From Phallus indusiatus (taxonomy: Eukaryota > Basidiomycota > Agaricomycetes > Phallales > Phallaceae), in the NCBI GenBank assembly GCA_027605045.1, contig JAQFWX010000012.1:694930-758929 (forward strand): a DNA stretch of 64,000 nt, in the 5' to 3' direction. Below are positions 10,254-22,235 of this stretch, piece after piece; position 1 is the first letter of the stretch; each line of letters starts with the position of its first letter. A program made the translations under genes and the position numbers. The notes beneath the pieces were generated by a model that did no database searches, was not told the origin of the DNA, and saw only the letters and a list, made by a program, of their open reading frames with translations.

Positions 10254-12589
10254 GGGAAGAGGCAATGAAAGAAAAGAGTTGATGAAAGCAATGAATGGAT
10301 TATGGAATGCTGCAACAATGCTAAGTAATGTTTGGAGGTCAGGATGTGGCATTACTTACATTTATTGTTTCCAGCCCTTTCATATTTCTTTACATGCTGC
10401 CTTGTATACCTTTAAAAAAGTTAGTATCCTTTATTCAACAAAAGACATGACTTACTTCTTTTACTGAAGCAGGAAGTGAGTTGAACACATTCACAAGATC
10501 TGCACATGTTGGTACAACACAATAAGGGTGTGTTCATATATATTCTTTGCCAAAAAGGTTACTGAAAATTGGTGAGTGTCGGAATACTGGTAATTATGTC
10601 ACATTTACTCACATTTCAGAGCACATCTTTGGGCTTACTATAAAACCCTTTCTGGCTGAAGTGTGATTTCGGAGCTAGGAATCAATGTAATAACAAAGGC
10701 AAAGGAATAACTGATTATTTTACTCACATTGGAGGAAATTAGAATCTGAGTGAACATGAGTACAATCAATGACACATTTTGTTTTACTTAGCTCACCGGA
10801 TGTACTAGCAGTTAGGGTTGTAGCAGTGGGTTCAATAGGAGTATTGGAAGTACCTGAATAAAAGCAAAGCTGATGAGCCTGGCACATGAAATTGTGATGA
10901 TAAGAGAAATACCAGAGTCTGTCCCAGGTCTTCCAGATTACACTAAAAACATTGAGTAGACAATAGAACATCCTTACAACAGATCTTGCAAGGATGGCTA
11001 TAGTAGGTAAATTAGCAAGCTTCTGTCACTTCTTAAATGTGAAGTAACACACCATAGTGACAGCACTGAATCCAGCAGGTTCAGTCAAGCTTGAAGTATT
11101 CACAGCTGATTGTTTCACAACTCGGGCACTGTGTGCTGGCCATGAAAGACCATTCAAAATAAGACTCCCAGTCATCATTCACATCAGACAACCCAACACC
11201 ATCACTGTTGATGGGTTTGAAATGTATGATGAGGGTTGACAGATGGCAGCAATATGTCAAGAAGCCCACAAGATGCCACACAGAATGTGTTTATGGGTGC
11301 ATTTGTCTTGGTTGCCTGATCCACCATGATTTGCCGACTCGAATGTGAACATGGGGACATAACAGACGTTTTCCGGTTTTTCATAGGGAACATCCAAGCC
11401 ATGAAGCTTCTGGGCCATAAAATTACCCATGTGATCCTTGGGACAACAAAAAGTCAAATGTTTGTGTGTGATGAAGCCAACATAAAACACAAATGCCATT
11501 CAACTGCATCAAAGCATTGTATATCCTTTGCTTATAATCATTTTTTCGAGCCTGTTCTTGTTCAGTATGTTTCTTTTGAATGTTCATCTGAATGGATGGC
11601 AGTTTGTTCAAGCTGGATAAGCGGGGTTGTGGTGACATGGGTATGCAACAGGATAAGGATGAAGATTGCAAAGTAGTGATTCAGGGTAAGCCCAATAGAT
11701 GATGGAGAAGTGTTAGAAACAAACATACACATCATGGTTCTGTAACGGATGTTTTCCTTTGTAACTGAGAGAGCGAGACATACTTGTATATTGTTTGTTA
11801 TAACCAGATTGTATCGACAGTTTGTCATATGACATGCTATGTGCCATAATGACAAATAAGTAAACAATTCAAGTGACATGGAAGAACTGACTGCAGAGCA
11901 TTATCCAATACTTGTTCTTCATTTGAAGTGTGACCATTCAAGCCTTGACTCTTTATAGCAGTATCACATATGTTGCACAAAGGTAAAGATGTGGCTGTTA
12001 GCGTGAGAAAATGCAGTTGATCAGCTTATAGGATAATAGTATGGTGAGATACGATTAGAGTGGAAGACGTGAGGATTTCTACTCTAATACTGGTAGTTCG
12101 TTTATAAAGGTTTAGCAGTGTAATTAATCTCTATAACCTGATGAGGGAACTACGACTACAAGAGGTGAGATTATATACATGATAGTAGATGATCTGTGCG
12201 TATTAGACTCGGACTGTTACTTGACACAGGCGCTTACATCATTTAACAAGAATCATCTAACATCCTTAAAGGACACCAGAACTACTACGCATAAGAAAAT
12301 ATACAAACAAGCATGACACAATGATTACTATATAGAATGACCGTAATAGTTGATTACCGTATTCTAACAGTGGTGCAGGATACCACCACACCATCGATAA
12401 ACTTGCTTATAGCTTATGACACTGCTTGTCATTGTATGCCAACTCAATGAGAGCCTGACATCCACACAAGTCTGGTTCCGGGGTGTGTAAATTGCAATTG
12501 TTTTCAACAAGTAGTGTGGCCATACCTCCGCATCCATCACAACCAAGTTGACCAATGTTTTAAACATATGTAACAGCATCATATGGAAG
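10254..12589. other. Decayed sequence, probably the 3' remains of the helicase fossil
   Basis: About 2.3 kb with no intact gene. Short minus-strand readings occur (for example NVFSVIWKTWDRLWYFSYHH near 10.9 kb), and the interval lies directly downstream (minus sense) of the RecQ-like helicase fossil, so it may contain its C-terminal half or flanking decayed TEs. Frames are broken and I cannot assign it confidently. Confidence 0.3.
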
Positions 12590-15500
12590 ACTGCAATGAC
12601 TGAGGAACTTGATCTGCTTCAAGTCGATACCTATCATCATTCATGCAACTGGTCGTCCCGATCAGGACTCATTGTTGTCGTTCAAGACAGATTTCTTATT
12701 GGAAGTATCAAGTCCTCCGTAATACATGTGGAAACTGAGCTTAGTAGCAAGTAGCTTTGCTTGAGCAACAGTTTTACAGATGACAAGACCAAGTTGATTG
12801 TTGGCTTCGAGATGAGGGACATACTTGTGCCATCAAGTTGACAATGCCTTGACTGTCGTTGACTCGCTTGACTGTAATCTTGATTCAACAGTAATTGCTC
12901 AGCTTCCGAAAGACTTGTACTTGACTCAATTAGAGATGTGTTTTGAAAGTGGGTAGAGTAGAAGGCAGCATGATTGCAGTTAGTCCTAGAACCAAGGTAC
13001 CAATGCCAAACTAGTACTTGAGCTCTCCAAGATGGGGTCAATAGAAAAGAGTGGTCAAAAGCTCATGGACTTCATCAATTACAATCAGTCTGAGAAGTTG
13101 CTTGTGCTTCAGATTTCGGATATACACTTGGAAGGATGATGTTGCAGCTTGTTCGGGTGATACGAAAACAATGCTACAGTGGCTCGAGTGTCTGGCATCC
13201 ACTTCCATTGGAATATGAAATCTGATATCATTGACATCACTCCTCGCAGTCAAACCGAAGTGCCACAAATGGCAAGACAACAGTTTGGCTGGCAACATCC
13301 ACAAGATTGTTTTACCCCTACCAGTTGGGAGAATTGCTAAACAGTGGTCCTTTTATCAAACAACACAGCTAAGGGCTTGGGCTTGTGATTCAGAGCAGAA
13401 ATGGGTATAAGTGGAATCGAATTGATAGAGATATGTCAATAATGTAACATCAGGTGTGAATTCGGAATAATGATGATACTTGTTCGCCAATCTGTTTCAG
13501 TAAGAGTTGACCAACTTCAGCACACGAGTCTTGGATGCATGCTTCTAGGGTTTCACTGAGTTGGTGTAGACATGATTTCATAGTCACTTCAACTTGTTCG
13601 AGTACAGTAGTCGTGAACATGTGGACTTCTTCTCGGAAAAGATCATAAAGAATTGATGTGTCAAACATGGTGTCCACAGTTGGTATCTTGCACTGTTCAA
13701 CATGACTAGCAACTGATCCAACATTATTATTTACATCAAAATGAACACCCCAGAGTTTATGGACATTGTGTGAATACTATAACAAGAAAGAAAATATGAG
13801 AAAAACAAAGAAAAGCATCAAAAAAGAAAAACAGTCTTACCAATCATAGTGCATTAAGAGTGGTCATGGATACACTGTTCATGTCCCGTGCCTCAAGTCC
13901 ACTGTGGTTGGCCTGAAGATCACCGACTTCCTCTAAAATAAGATTGATAGGTGACTTGGCTTCACTCTCTGAGAACTGAGAGTTACAAAGGTGGTGGTAG
14001 ATGGCGATGAGGATTTGGTGTAATGAAGATATGGACATAGCTGAACCTGGACTGAGGTGTTGCATCATGGTGTGACACAACAGATTGCTGAAGAACTCGC
14101 TTGTCCAACAACCCCTAGGTGCAACAAAAAGATAATGAGAATATTCATATACGAGTGAACTGGATAACAATGACTGGGTTATAATGATTTCCAACAGTTG
14201 AACTATCAGAAGATATCTCCACAGTTGCACAGTACTTCGTCTGCAGAAAAAGTGCAGAGATACAGTACATTGGTGTGTCATACTTTCAGTTTTCTTGATA
14301 TGAATGGTATTGAGCCCTTCATCACCATTGAAAACAATGGATTGGGGGAGATTTGTCGTGGTTGTCATCACAAATTCCGTGCCATGAGTAGGTTGCCTGT
14401 GCGTCATATGGCTGGTGATAGTGAACAACTCTAAAAATAATTGACAGGACTGGAGCCATTCATGACAATGACTGGTGTTCCAAACCCACTGCCTGTCAAT
14501 CATTTCCCCAAAATAATTATTCAATCCTTGTATCTCTGACCCATAAAATTGTCATCTGGATTATGGTAGTTGTTGCAAGGGTCGTTTAGAAGAGAATAAC
14601 TGGTTGGATGTGTCATCATGGACAAATGTAAATAAACTGTCCAGATCACTGAAATCTAATCTGAGTCACACTGAGCAAGAAAGACTTATTGTTAGGGCTA
14701 CTCAGCTCAGACTAGAGGGAGGGGATCCTAAGATATATGTATTGGGAAAAAACTAACTACTCACCTAGAGGGAGGGGATCCTAAGAGAACAAGCTTAGGG
14801 ACCCTCACTCTAGGTACAGCTACTATATACATAAAACAACGACATGGCGTGCGGCCCTGACACAGCTAAGTGCCAGGCGCCTAAAACAAACCTAAGTGAC
14901 GTGATGTCACAGGCATCATGCCGGGTACGAGCGCGCAACGCACTCGTGCGAGTAAAGAAGGTGAAATATAGACAAGGGGAATAAACGGAAGGTGGAAGTA
15001 ATGTATGGGGAATATAAGTGGAATATAAATGAATATATACCAATGATAATAAATAAGGAAAAACGAGGGGACGCGGTAGTGTACCCTGACACTTATATCA
15101 GTAACAAGAGAGAGAAGGATGAATGAATAGTACATACCATGATCCCGCATCACTACATCTGCTTGTTCGAAACAAGCATGTATTAATGTTGATCCATGGT
15201 AAATGAATGCAAATCTCTTCAGCTAAAGTTGGGGATACTGTCCTGACCAAGAGATGTAATGCTTGCATGGAGATTGCCAAGTGGCGTTGGTTGATGTATG
15301 TTAGACCATGAATGCATGTATTTCATTCAATTTACTTAACAGACATGAGTAAGAATACTTTGCAACATGAAAGAAAAAGAAGATGCTTACTCATGATATA
15401 AAATGGGCTCTTTTGACTTATACCTGGATGACCACAGTACTCCCAGCTATAAACTGAACGGCAGTGTAATCTTGTGTGACCTTGTCAGGTTTCGAAAAGG

Positions 15501-16371
15501 ATCTGTTGTGCTTCCAATTATTCCAAATGATAAACATGAATACTGGGTCGCAGTCCAAATCAGCTTGATCGGGTCCAAATTGATATAGTAATAGTAACAC
15601 AAGGGTCTTGTGGAGGATTTTCATCACTTGCTGTTCGTCCTCTCCTGAAGATTCATCTAACATTGTATCAACCAGATGGGCGATAAATGTTATTGACATT
15701 TGTTAAGAATGTTGTCCCATGGGGGAGGGGAAGACATTGATGTGGCAATCAAATAGTGTGTTATGATGCTCCATAGTCAGTGAGGGATTGTTCGTTTTGT
15801 ACAGGTTTGAATAGATAGCCTACTAGGAGTATCACTAGGAATTCATCAAAACATGTATCATGAACAATATAGAGGCCCCCAAACTCACTCTTTAATAGTT
15901 CTTAGTTTTTGGCACACTTGTAACAGCATCTTGACCAATGTTTTCATCGCATTCTTGAGATAGGCAATGATGTGGGACCTGAGCTGCATACACAGTGATT
16001 CTTCTTTGATGGACAAGAAGAATCTGTAAAAGACCTGGGCATCATGACCTTTGAAAAGTTGATGCCACTCAAGATCTTTAACTCATGGTGGTAGTGGGCA
16101 TAATGGTGGGCTCAGGTTCTTTGGCCTGTAGAACCCATGAATGATGCCATAACTTCATGGTGTCTGTAGCTATGGCAGTCTCCAAGGGTTGACGGACACC
16201 TTTCCAGATGGATAGCTGCGATGTGAAGAAAAAAAATTGAGCTATACCTGTCTGGATTAAACTCCTGCCTGATGTCCACCAGTTGAATCCATTGTGTGTG
16301 TCATGGTGATGATGGCTACAGAGCAATGCCTTGGTAGATGCAGCATGAGGGCATTTGCCACATATAAACAT
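12590..16371 (-). pseudogene. RecQ-like DNA helicase gene, decayed
   Basis: Minus-strand fossil of a multi-domain helicase family common in basidiomycete genomes. Reading 5' to 3': a Cys/His segment CGKCPHAASTKALLCSHHHH (16370-16300), then KDLEWHQLFKGHDAQVFYRF (about 16075-16015), DEFLVILLVGYLFKPVQNE (about 15840-15785) and KPDKVTQDYTAVQFIAGS (about 15500-15440). After solo LTR A2 comes a long stretch at 14524-13844 including SSLHQILIAIYHHLCN, then a Walker A AILPTGRGKT (about 13338-13305) and a DEVH box LIVIDEVHEL (about 13090-13059), then fragments of motif IV (FHMYYGGLD near 12.73 kb). Frames change several times and stops intervene, so it is not functional. The PTGRGKT and DEVH motifs follow SF2/RecQ helicases; a link to telomere-linked helicases is inference. 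Confidence 0.6.
14690..15091 (-). repeat. Solo LTR, family A, copy A2 (402 bp)
   Basis: On the plus strand TGTTAGGGCTACTCAGC...GTGTACCCTGACA with TSD CTTAT (14685-14689 and 15092-15096). Inserted within the helicase fossil. No internal region. Confidence 0.92.
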
Positions 16372-16576
16372 TTTTGGTTCTTATGCCTTTCAATGTGATC
16401 ATAAAGTCCTCGTCATCATCTCCAGGATAAGGATCTGAACAGGTTATACCTGCGGGTATGGGCTACACAAAGGTACAATCATCATCAATCTCCACTTCTA
16501 TCCGCAAACATTCACTATCCCTATACTTGGCAATAAAGGGTTTCAAGCTCATTAGATGGTGAGTTGAAGGCAACTT
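16372..16576. other. No gene recognised
   Basis: Sequence between the helicase fossil start and LTR K. It may include upstream sequence of the fossil; nothing can be supported. Confidence 0.25.
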
Positions 16577-16820
16577 TGTTAGAATATGATCTGTACATCT
16601 CTCTAAGTAGATTAGATTATACCAGCGCCATGGGCGCCTAATAGGCGCCCAGACGCGGTATAGGTAAGCCTGGAGTGATGGGAATACTCTTTATACAGAG
16701 TATTCACCATCTGTCTCCAGGTATGTTCATAATTCATAAAATAATATATACAGAGTATTCACCATCTGTCTCCAGTGTTGTTGAGGTTAATATAACATCG
16801 TCTCTATACCAATTCTAATA
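16577..16820 (+). repeat. LTR, family K (244 bp), no TSD
   Basis: TGTTAGAATATGATCTGTAC...ATACCAATTCTAATA, the same length as the copy at 20335-20578. It includes a GCGCC...GGCGCC-rich inverted segment. Flanks AACTT and CTGTC do not match, so it is not a simple solo LTR; recombination or decay of the TSD is possible. Confidence 0.7.
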
Positions 16821-18146
16821 CTGTCCCAATTCAAATCACACACCAAGGAGAACTGTGATCTCGTTCATTACAAGTTAACTATGGTGAGGATGATTGACAA
16901 AAATGTACAACAATCATAATGACTTTGTTTTGTCAACAAGAATGACATGTCTGCTCTCAACTTGGGCTCTTTTGTTATGACATTGGTACTTCAGTTCACT
17001 ATTGCATTCTCAATGTTTATTTGCTTTCATAGATACATGAAGCAGGACACTGAACAGCTCATGATGGATAATCTAAGCAAGGTATGTACCCAATATCATT
17101 ATCTCTTTTGTGTTGTTTTGACATTATCATATCATGCCCATTGTAATCAAAACTTTATCAATCGTGAGAAGTACCCTGTTTGTGGTGAGATCAGATAAGA
17201 TATATCAACATGAATGCTCGTCTATTTTGTGCTCCATTGGACAAGAAGTTGGCATCTTGATGGCCAAATATTCATTACAAGGTATATGAACACAACTATC
17301 CTTGTATCCTATATATAAGTATTGACAACACTTTCTCTTTCATAGGTCCATAACATTGCTATGATCAACCCAATGTTTTTATCATAGGTTTGAATGTACA
17401 CCTGGAAATCCCATTGTCTTTGTGCCATTGCACTGATATCAATGTTTAGAAACTCATCAAACTGACGCAAACCCTCATCATCTATCATCGACAACAGCAT
17501 TAACCATGTCAAACAACAAGTGTTTAAAGATTAGCCCCACTGTCAGTAAAAACAACCTCTGATTAGTTCTCAGGTATTGTGGTGAGGTGACATTATTGCC
17601 AGATAAATAGTCTCTCATAATACCTTTTTCACATCAGTTTGTGACCATCACTCAATCCCTCGATTAGCGCATTACCTCGTATTACCAGAGATGGCACTTT
17701 CTGGACATCGAGTAGGCTGGTCTTTTTTCTTTTGCATCTGCTGCACAGTCTTGAACGACTCGATGGTCCTTTGGAATCGATAAGCTCGTAATACTACTGA
17801 TACATTTTATTGTCCTGACCTTATAACAATAATTAATATGGAGGATACATACATCATCATGTATACATACAACACTCAATACCTATCTAACTTCCTCCTT
17901 TTTGCAACATCAACTGGATGACAAAAGGCTCAGTTGGTATCACCAAATGAAACCAGAACTATACAAGGCATTTGATACAGATGGTCTGGTTGGGCATCTC
18001 CTGAAGGATGATGGAGCAATATTTGTCCTTGTTGAAACTTGTAAAGTGTGTTGTGCTTTTCTATCATAATAAACACTAATGCTATTCTAGTTATTGAGCA
18101 ACTATCTGACATAGCTGAACTACTCACTACAGGACACTCTTGGCCC
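16821..18146. other. Unassigned degenerate region
   Basis: About 1.3 kb. Scattered short open frames (plus 16947-17198, minus 17309-17512) give sequences I do not recognise, with no consistent frame. Probably old TE or pseudogene remnant. Confidence 0.25.
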
Positions 18147-18481
18147 TAGTGTTGCCATGGTCCAGTTTGAACCCCAAACCGAACTGAACTGAACTGAAAA
18201 ATCACTAAACTGGTTCAGGACTAGTTCACGTATTGCCATATAACTAGGTGGAAATGGTGAATTTCATCATGATTTTTTTTTTTCAATTTTAAAAGCTCAA
18301 AACTTACTTGGAAATAAAAAAATATGCCAAAAATATTTTTTAAATATCTACAAGATAAGTTGGGCACCTAACCTAAGCATCCATATTACATAAGCAGAAA
18401 ATCATCTAAAATCGCAGTATTTTTTTGAACCAGTTCGAACTGCTGAACCGAACCAGACCAAACTGGACTTCAGCATCACTA
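18147..18481. mobile_element. hAT-like MITE, family B, copy B3 (diverged)
   Basis: Starts TAGTGTTGCCATGGTCCAG and ends ATCACTA, with GAACCGAACTGAAC-type repeats, as in the copies at 31348-31925 and 50977-51482. Its 8-bp flanks (CTTGGCCC and CTCGATTC) no longer match. Non-coding and older than the other copies. Confidence 0.65.
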
Positions 18482-19260
18482 CTCGATTCTTCTACTCTCT
18501 CTCTTGTCACATATGTACCACCTTTTTCATTTTGTATATCTCTTATATATCTCTCTAATAGTTATAACTATGGCCACTAAAGATTGCGGAGTGTCCGGCT
18601 ATTCATGCACCGACCGGTGTTCAAAATGGAATGTCTTCTCAACTGCCACTCAATATCCATACATGTCCTTTTTTTTCCAGCTGTTTGTATACATGTCTTT
18701 GCTTATTCTTTACACATCTCTCCATCTCTCTCTGTCACTCAATTGCCACTCTGTTTAACACTCCAGGTGAGTTATTTTGCATTCGCTTCTTTTGGCTTAC
18801 CATGCCATATTGACAATCTTATCATTAGAATGTCATCTCCTCTCTCCCCCTTTTTCTCACATAGCAGGAATATTTCAAGCTCACATGGCAATACTATTCA
18901 TTGGGAAAGCATTTACGTTAGTGTTGATGGAAAGGGAATCATAGTGCAGAAGGGTGTGAAGAATGTAGGCTGGAAGAAGAGGATGACCAAGAGGAAGATG
19001 TGGACAAGGAGGAAGATGAAGGTGAAGAGGAAGACAATGAAGAAATGGAAGATCAGGCCAAAGAAGACCAGCAAAATGAAGACAATTGCTCTGAGGATGA
19101 GGACACAGATGAAGATGCAACTTTGGATCTGGATTCTGGACGATATCACTTTCCATGAGTCTCAGGAATCCATCAACACTGTCAAAGACAATCTCTACAT
19201 CAATGACCAGCTCACACATATGAACCACCATTAATGAATTCCAGCAATTCCTTCCTGGAG
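18482..19260 (+). pseudogene. Acidic-tail gene remnant
   Basis: Between 18950 and 19160 one frame reads an uninterrupted Asp/Glu-rich stretch (LEEEDDQEEDVDKEEDEG, later NEEMEDQAKEDQQNEDN) ending near DLDSGRYHFP-stop. Such acidic tails occur in many TE-encoded and nuclear proteins; no family can be named. The rest of the interval is CT-rich and non-coding. Confidence 0.3.
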
Positions 19261-19580
19261 TAAGGGTCTCAACAGGTATCAGGTATGGGAGGTATTACCC
19301 ACAGGCACCCATACCCACAGGTAAGGGTGCAAGGGTTTGACATACCTTCAGATCTCAAAACCTCTTCAGGTATGGTTTCAATATTGTCAAACCTACAGGT
19401 ATACCTCTATTTATACCTGTGGGTATACCCCTAAAAAAACCTGCAAACCCATGGGAATACCTGTATACCTGCAGGTACAGGGATCACACAAATTGAAATT
19501 TGCAAAACCTGTGGCAGGTATGGTTCAGCTGTGTGCACGGTCATACCTGCAGGTACAGGTACCCTTTTTAATAGTCAACT
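19261..19580. mobile_element. hAT-like MITE, family G, copy G2 (right end truncated)
   Basis: Starts TAAGGGTCTCAACAGGTATC like G1, with the same CCTGCAGGTA-rich interior, but lacks the terminal TTGAGATCCTTA at the right and shows no TSD. Confidence 0.65.
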
Positions 19581-20334
19581 CTTTTCTTATTTCTCATTAT
19601 TCTAGCAAAACATTTGATGCCAAATGGCCTTGAGGACCAATTCAATTATCTTATTTTTTGCCACTTCAGGTTCATTTCTTCAAATAACTTCCTCATATAT
19701 TGACGTAGCATTTCTATATCATGGAGGACTTGAGACAAGCTTTAACACTTTTGGATATAATTAACAATGCCAAGCTCGATGATGAAGGTGTGAAGATACA
19801 TATAATTGATGGTAGACTGCTTACATGAAAGGAGATAATTCATTCTAGAAATGGAAGATTATATTTGAACTTTTTGTTTGTTACAAACTTGTTTCTCATT
19901 TCCTCTCCTTATTAGTGGTTACAGCACCAGCTAACCTATTCAGGAGATGGGATGTTCTGGACAACTTACTGTCACACCAGCTTTGGCTTTATACAAACAT
20001 TGTATTTACAAGAAAAAAAAAGCACCTTCAATTTAGAAGGTATGACCCAACGTCACATCAACCATAATATGGTAAACAATTGACATCTATTAAATATACC
20101 GAGTCTACAACATTCAAAGTTGGGAATTGTCAAAATCATGATCACTATGTTCAATGTTAAAATAATATGTATCAATGAATGAATAAAACATTGACATTGT
20201 CAAAAGAAAGAGTATCCTGAAACTGTAAGACAGGTCGTAAACACAGCAACTACTATGAATAGATGTAAATAACTTACCATGATTATCATCCAACAAATTC
20301 CCCTCATTATCGTTATCCTGCATTATACAATGTC
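19581..20334. other. No gene recognised
   Basis: About 750 bp of AT-rich sequence with no frame I can support. Confidence 0.25.
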
Positions 20335-20578
20335 TATTAGAATTGGTATAGAGACGATGTTATATTAACCTCAACAACACTGGAGACAGATGGTGAATAC
20401 TCTGTATATATTATTTCATGAATTATGAACATACCTGGAGACAGATGGTGAATGCTCTGTATAAAGAGTATTCCCATCACTCCAGGCTTACCTATACTGC
20501 GTCTGGGCGCCTATTAGGCGCCCATGGCGCTGGTATAATCTAATCTACTTAGAGAGTTGTACAGATCATATTCTAACA
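20335..20578 (-). repeat. Solo LTR, family K (244 bp)
   Basis: On the plus strand TATTAGAATTGGTATAG...ATCATATTCTAACA with a perfect TSD ATGTC (20330-20334 and 20579-20583). In sense orientation it starts TGTTAG and ends CTAATA, i.e. TG...TA rather than the usual TG...CA. Contains two tandem GGAGACAGATGGTGAAT units. Confidence 0.88.
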
Positions 20579-22235
20579 ATGTCTGATGGTTAAAACCCTG
20601 TGATGTTTTTTTGATTTAGCTATAAAGATGTTGAAGGCAGAAGCATACCGTAGTGTTTCCAAATGACTAATAAACAGTGTCATCATTAAGATGACATGGA
20701 CATTACTTGATATTTTGCAAGAATTTGTACAGTTTGATGGCTAGCTAGTGGCCAAACAATAATTAAAACCTGATAGATGGAAGATAGAGTACTTGGTAAA
20801 CTCACACTAGAGTACAGGGTTTAATGAGATGGGTTGTAAGACTGCTTTAATGAAAATGAAATATGTGATCAGATAATATTATATGAAAGAAGAGAAATAT
20901 AATTTATATGCACTTTTTAATAAAAACCCAAATGGCTTGCTCCATCATATGTGCGTAGTTATTGGCTGTCACTATACAGAATCGAGCTGACTATTATAAA
21001 AAAAAAAGAAAGCGAGCAGTTAGACATAATGCTAGATAAGATAAAAAATGAAATACTTACCAAGAACAAATGGGTAATGGGTTGGGTTAAACCAGCATCA
21101 GTAGGGCATTCCATGTCATATTAAATGACATCTACAGATGAATTTAATCCATTATATGTTATAACGTGAGATCAGAAAGAAAATCTCACAATAGCTTGTG
21201 AAACCTGAGCTAGTCGTGCATGTACCGAACAGATATAAAGATGGCGATGGTATAAAAGGAGACGATGACCAGAATAATAATAAGTCTATATAGAACTGTA
21301 TAAGGCGAGTACGTTAACATCTACTGGCATACCCAGTGTCCAGTGATGGCCGTTTTTGGGAATCACTGATAAATAATGATTTTTTTTGTAAATTAATAAT
21401 AAATGAAATCCATTTTTAGTTTGAGTCCTCGGAGGCTTCGGATTCCAGTGGAGTTCAGTGATATCCGGTGAAGTCCAGTAAAGGTCAATATATTAAAGTG
21501 AGACATGGCTGTAAAGCATTGTCAAATGCCCCCATAACTTCAGTGAATGTTCTACTCTTATGGCTCCTAAATGTCCTTCCCATTCTGCTCAAGCCCAGTC
21601 AAGTGTGTTACCTTCAGCTCCTGCAGCAAATAAAAAGAAAAATAGTCGAGAGAAGGCAGCTGAAGACCTTCATCAAGCTGTTCTTACTAGGGATTAAGAA
21701 CCAACTGGGTAAGTGTGAATTTCATGGCATATATTCTCTATCTTCAATATTAAGTAAACACAAATATTATTTTCTTAGTGCATTGAAAACCATTATTGAT
21801 CAAGGAATTAGCCCCTCACCTCCCAGAATCACCTTATCAGGTCAAATCAGTGTTAATGTTATTAGAATTGCCAATGTATAGAGACAATGTTACATACTTC
21901 TTCAGTGATGAATTGATCAACCGACTGCTAGCTTACCTTGATGTCTTCCATTACCAACGTCTTCGACAAGCCTTCTCTTCCTTTTTCGACTTCTTTGACT
22001 CTGCCTTCAGTTTCCAGCACTCCTACCCTTCAACCCGCATGATTTTCAACTTCCGACATACCTGAGACAAGCCTCAGTGACACCGACATTCCGACATTCC
22101 GTTTCATCAGATGCAAAGTGGGATGGTTAGACCTGAGCAGGCAGTGTGGGATAGAAGGAGATATGGGAGGAGGAATGGTGAAGGGTTTAGGGTTTTGACC
22201 CCAGCATCCGAGGACAGAAACCCTGAAAGGGGACT
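20579..22235. other. Unassigned AT-rich region before the Gypsy fossil
   Basis: About 1.65 kb. A 137-codon plus frame at 21468-21881 has low-complexity hydrophobic content and no recognisable domain. If the Gypsy fossil that follows had a 5' LTR it would lie here, but nothing matching the LTR at 29395 is visible. Confidence 0.25.

Noticed and set aside
10254..12589. Possible tRNA or other small RNA genes
   Set aside because: I looked for tRNA-like arms and internal promoter boxes here and elsewhere and found none that I could support by eye.
18881..19234. Minus 116-codon and plus Lys-rich 216-codon frames
   Set aside because: They overlap the Asp/Glu-rich reading of the same bases; the GAAGA-rich repeat opens several frames at once.
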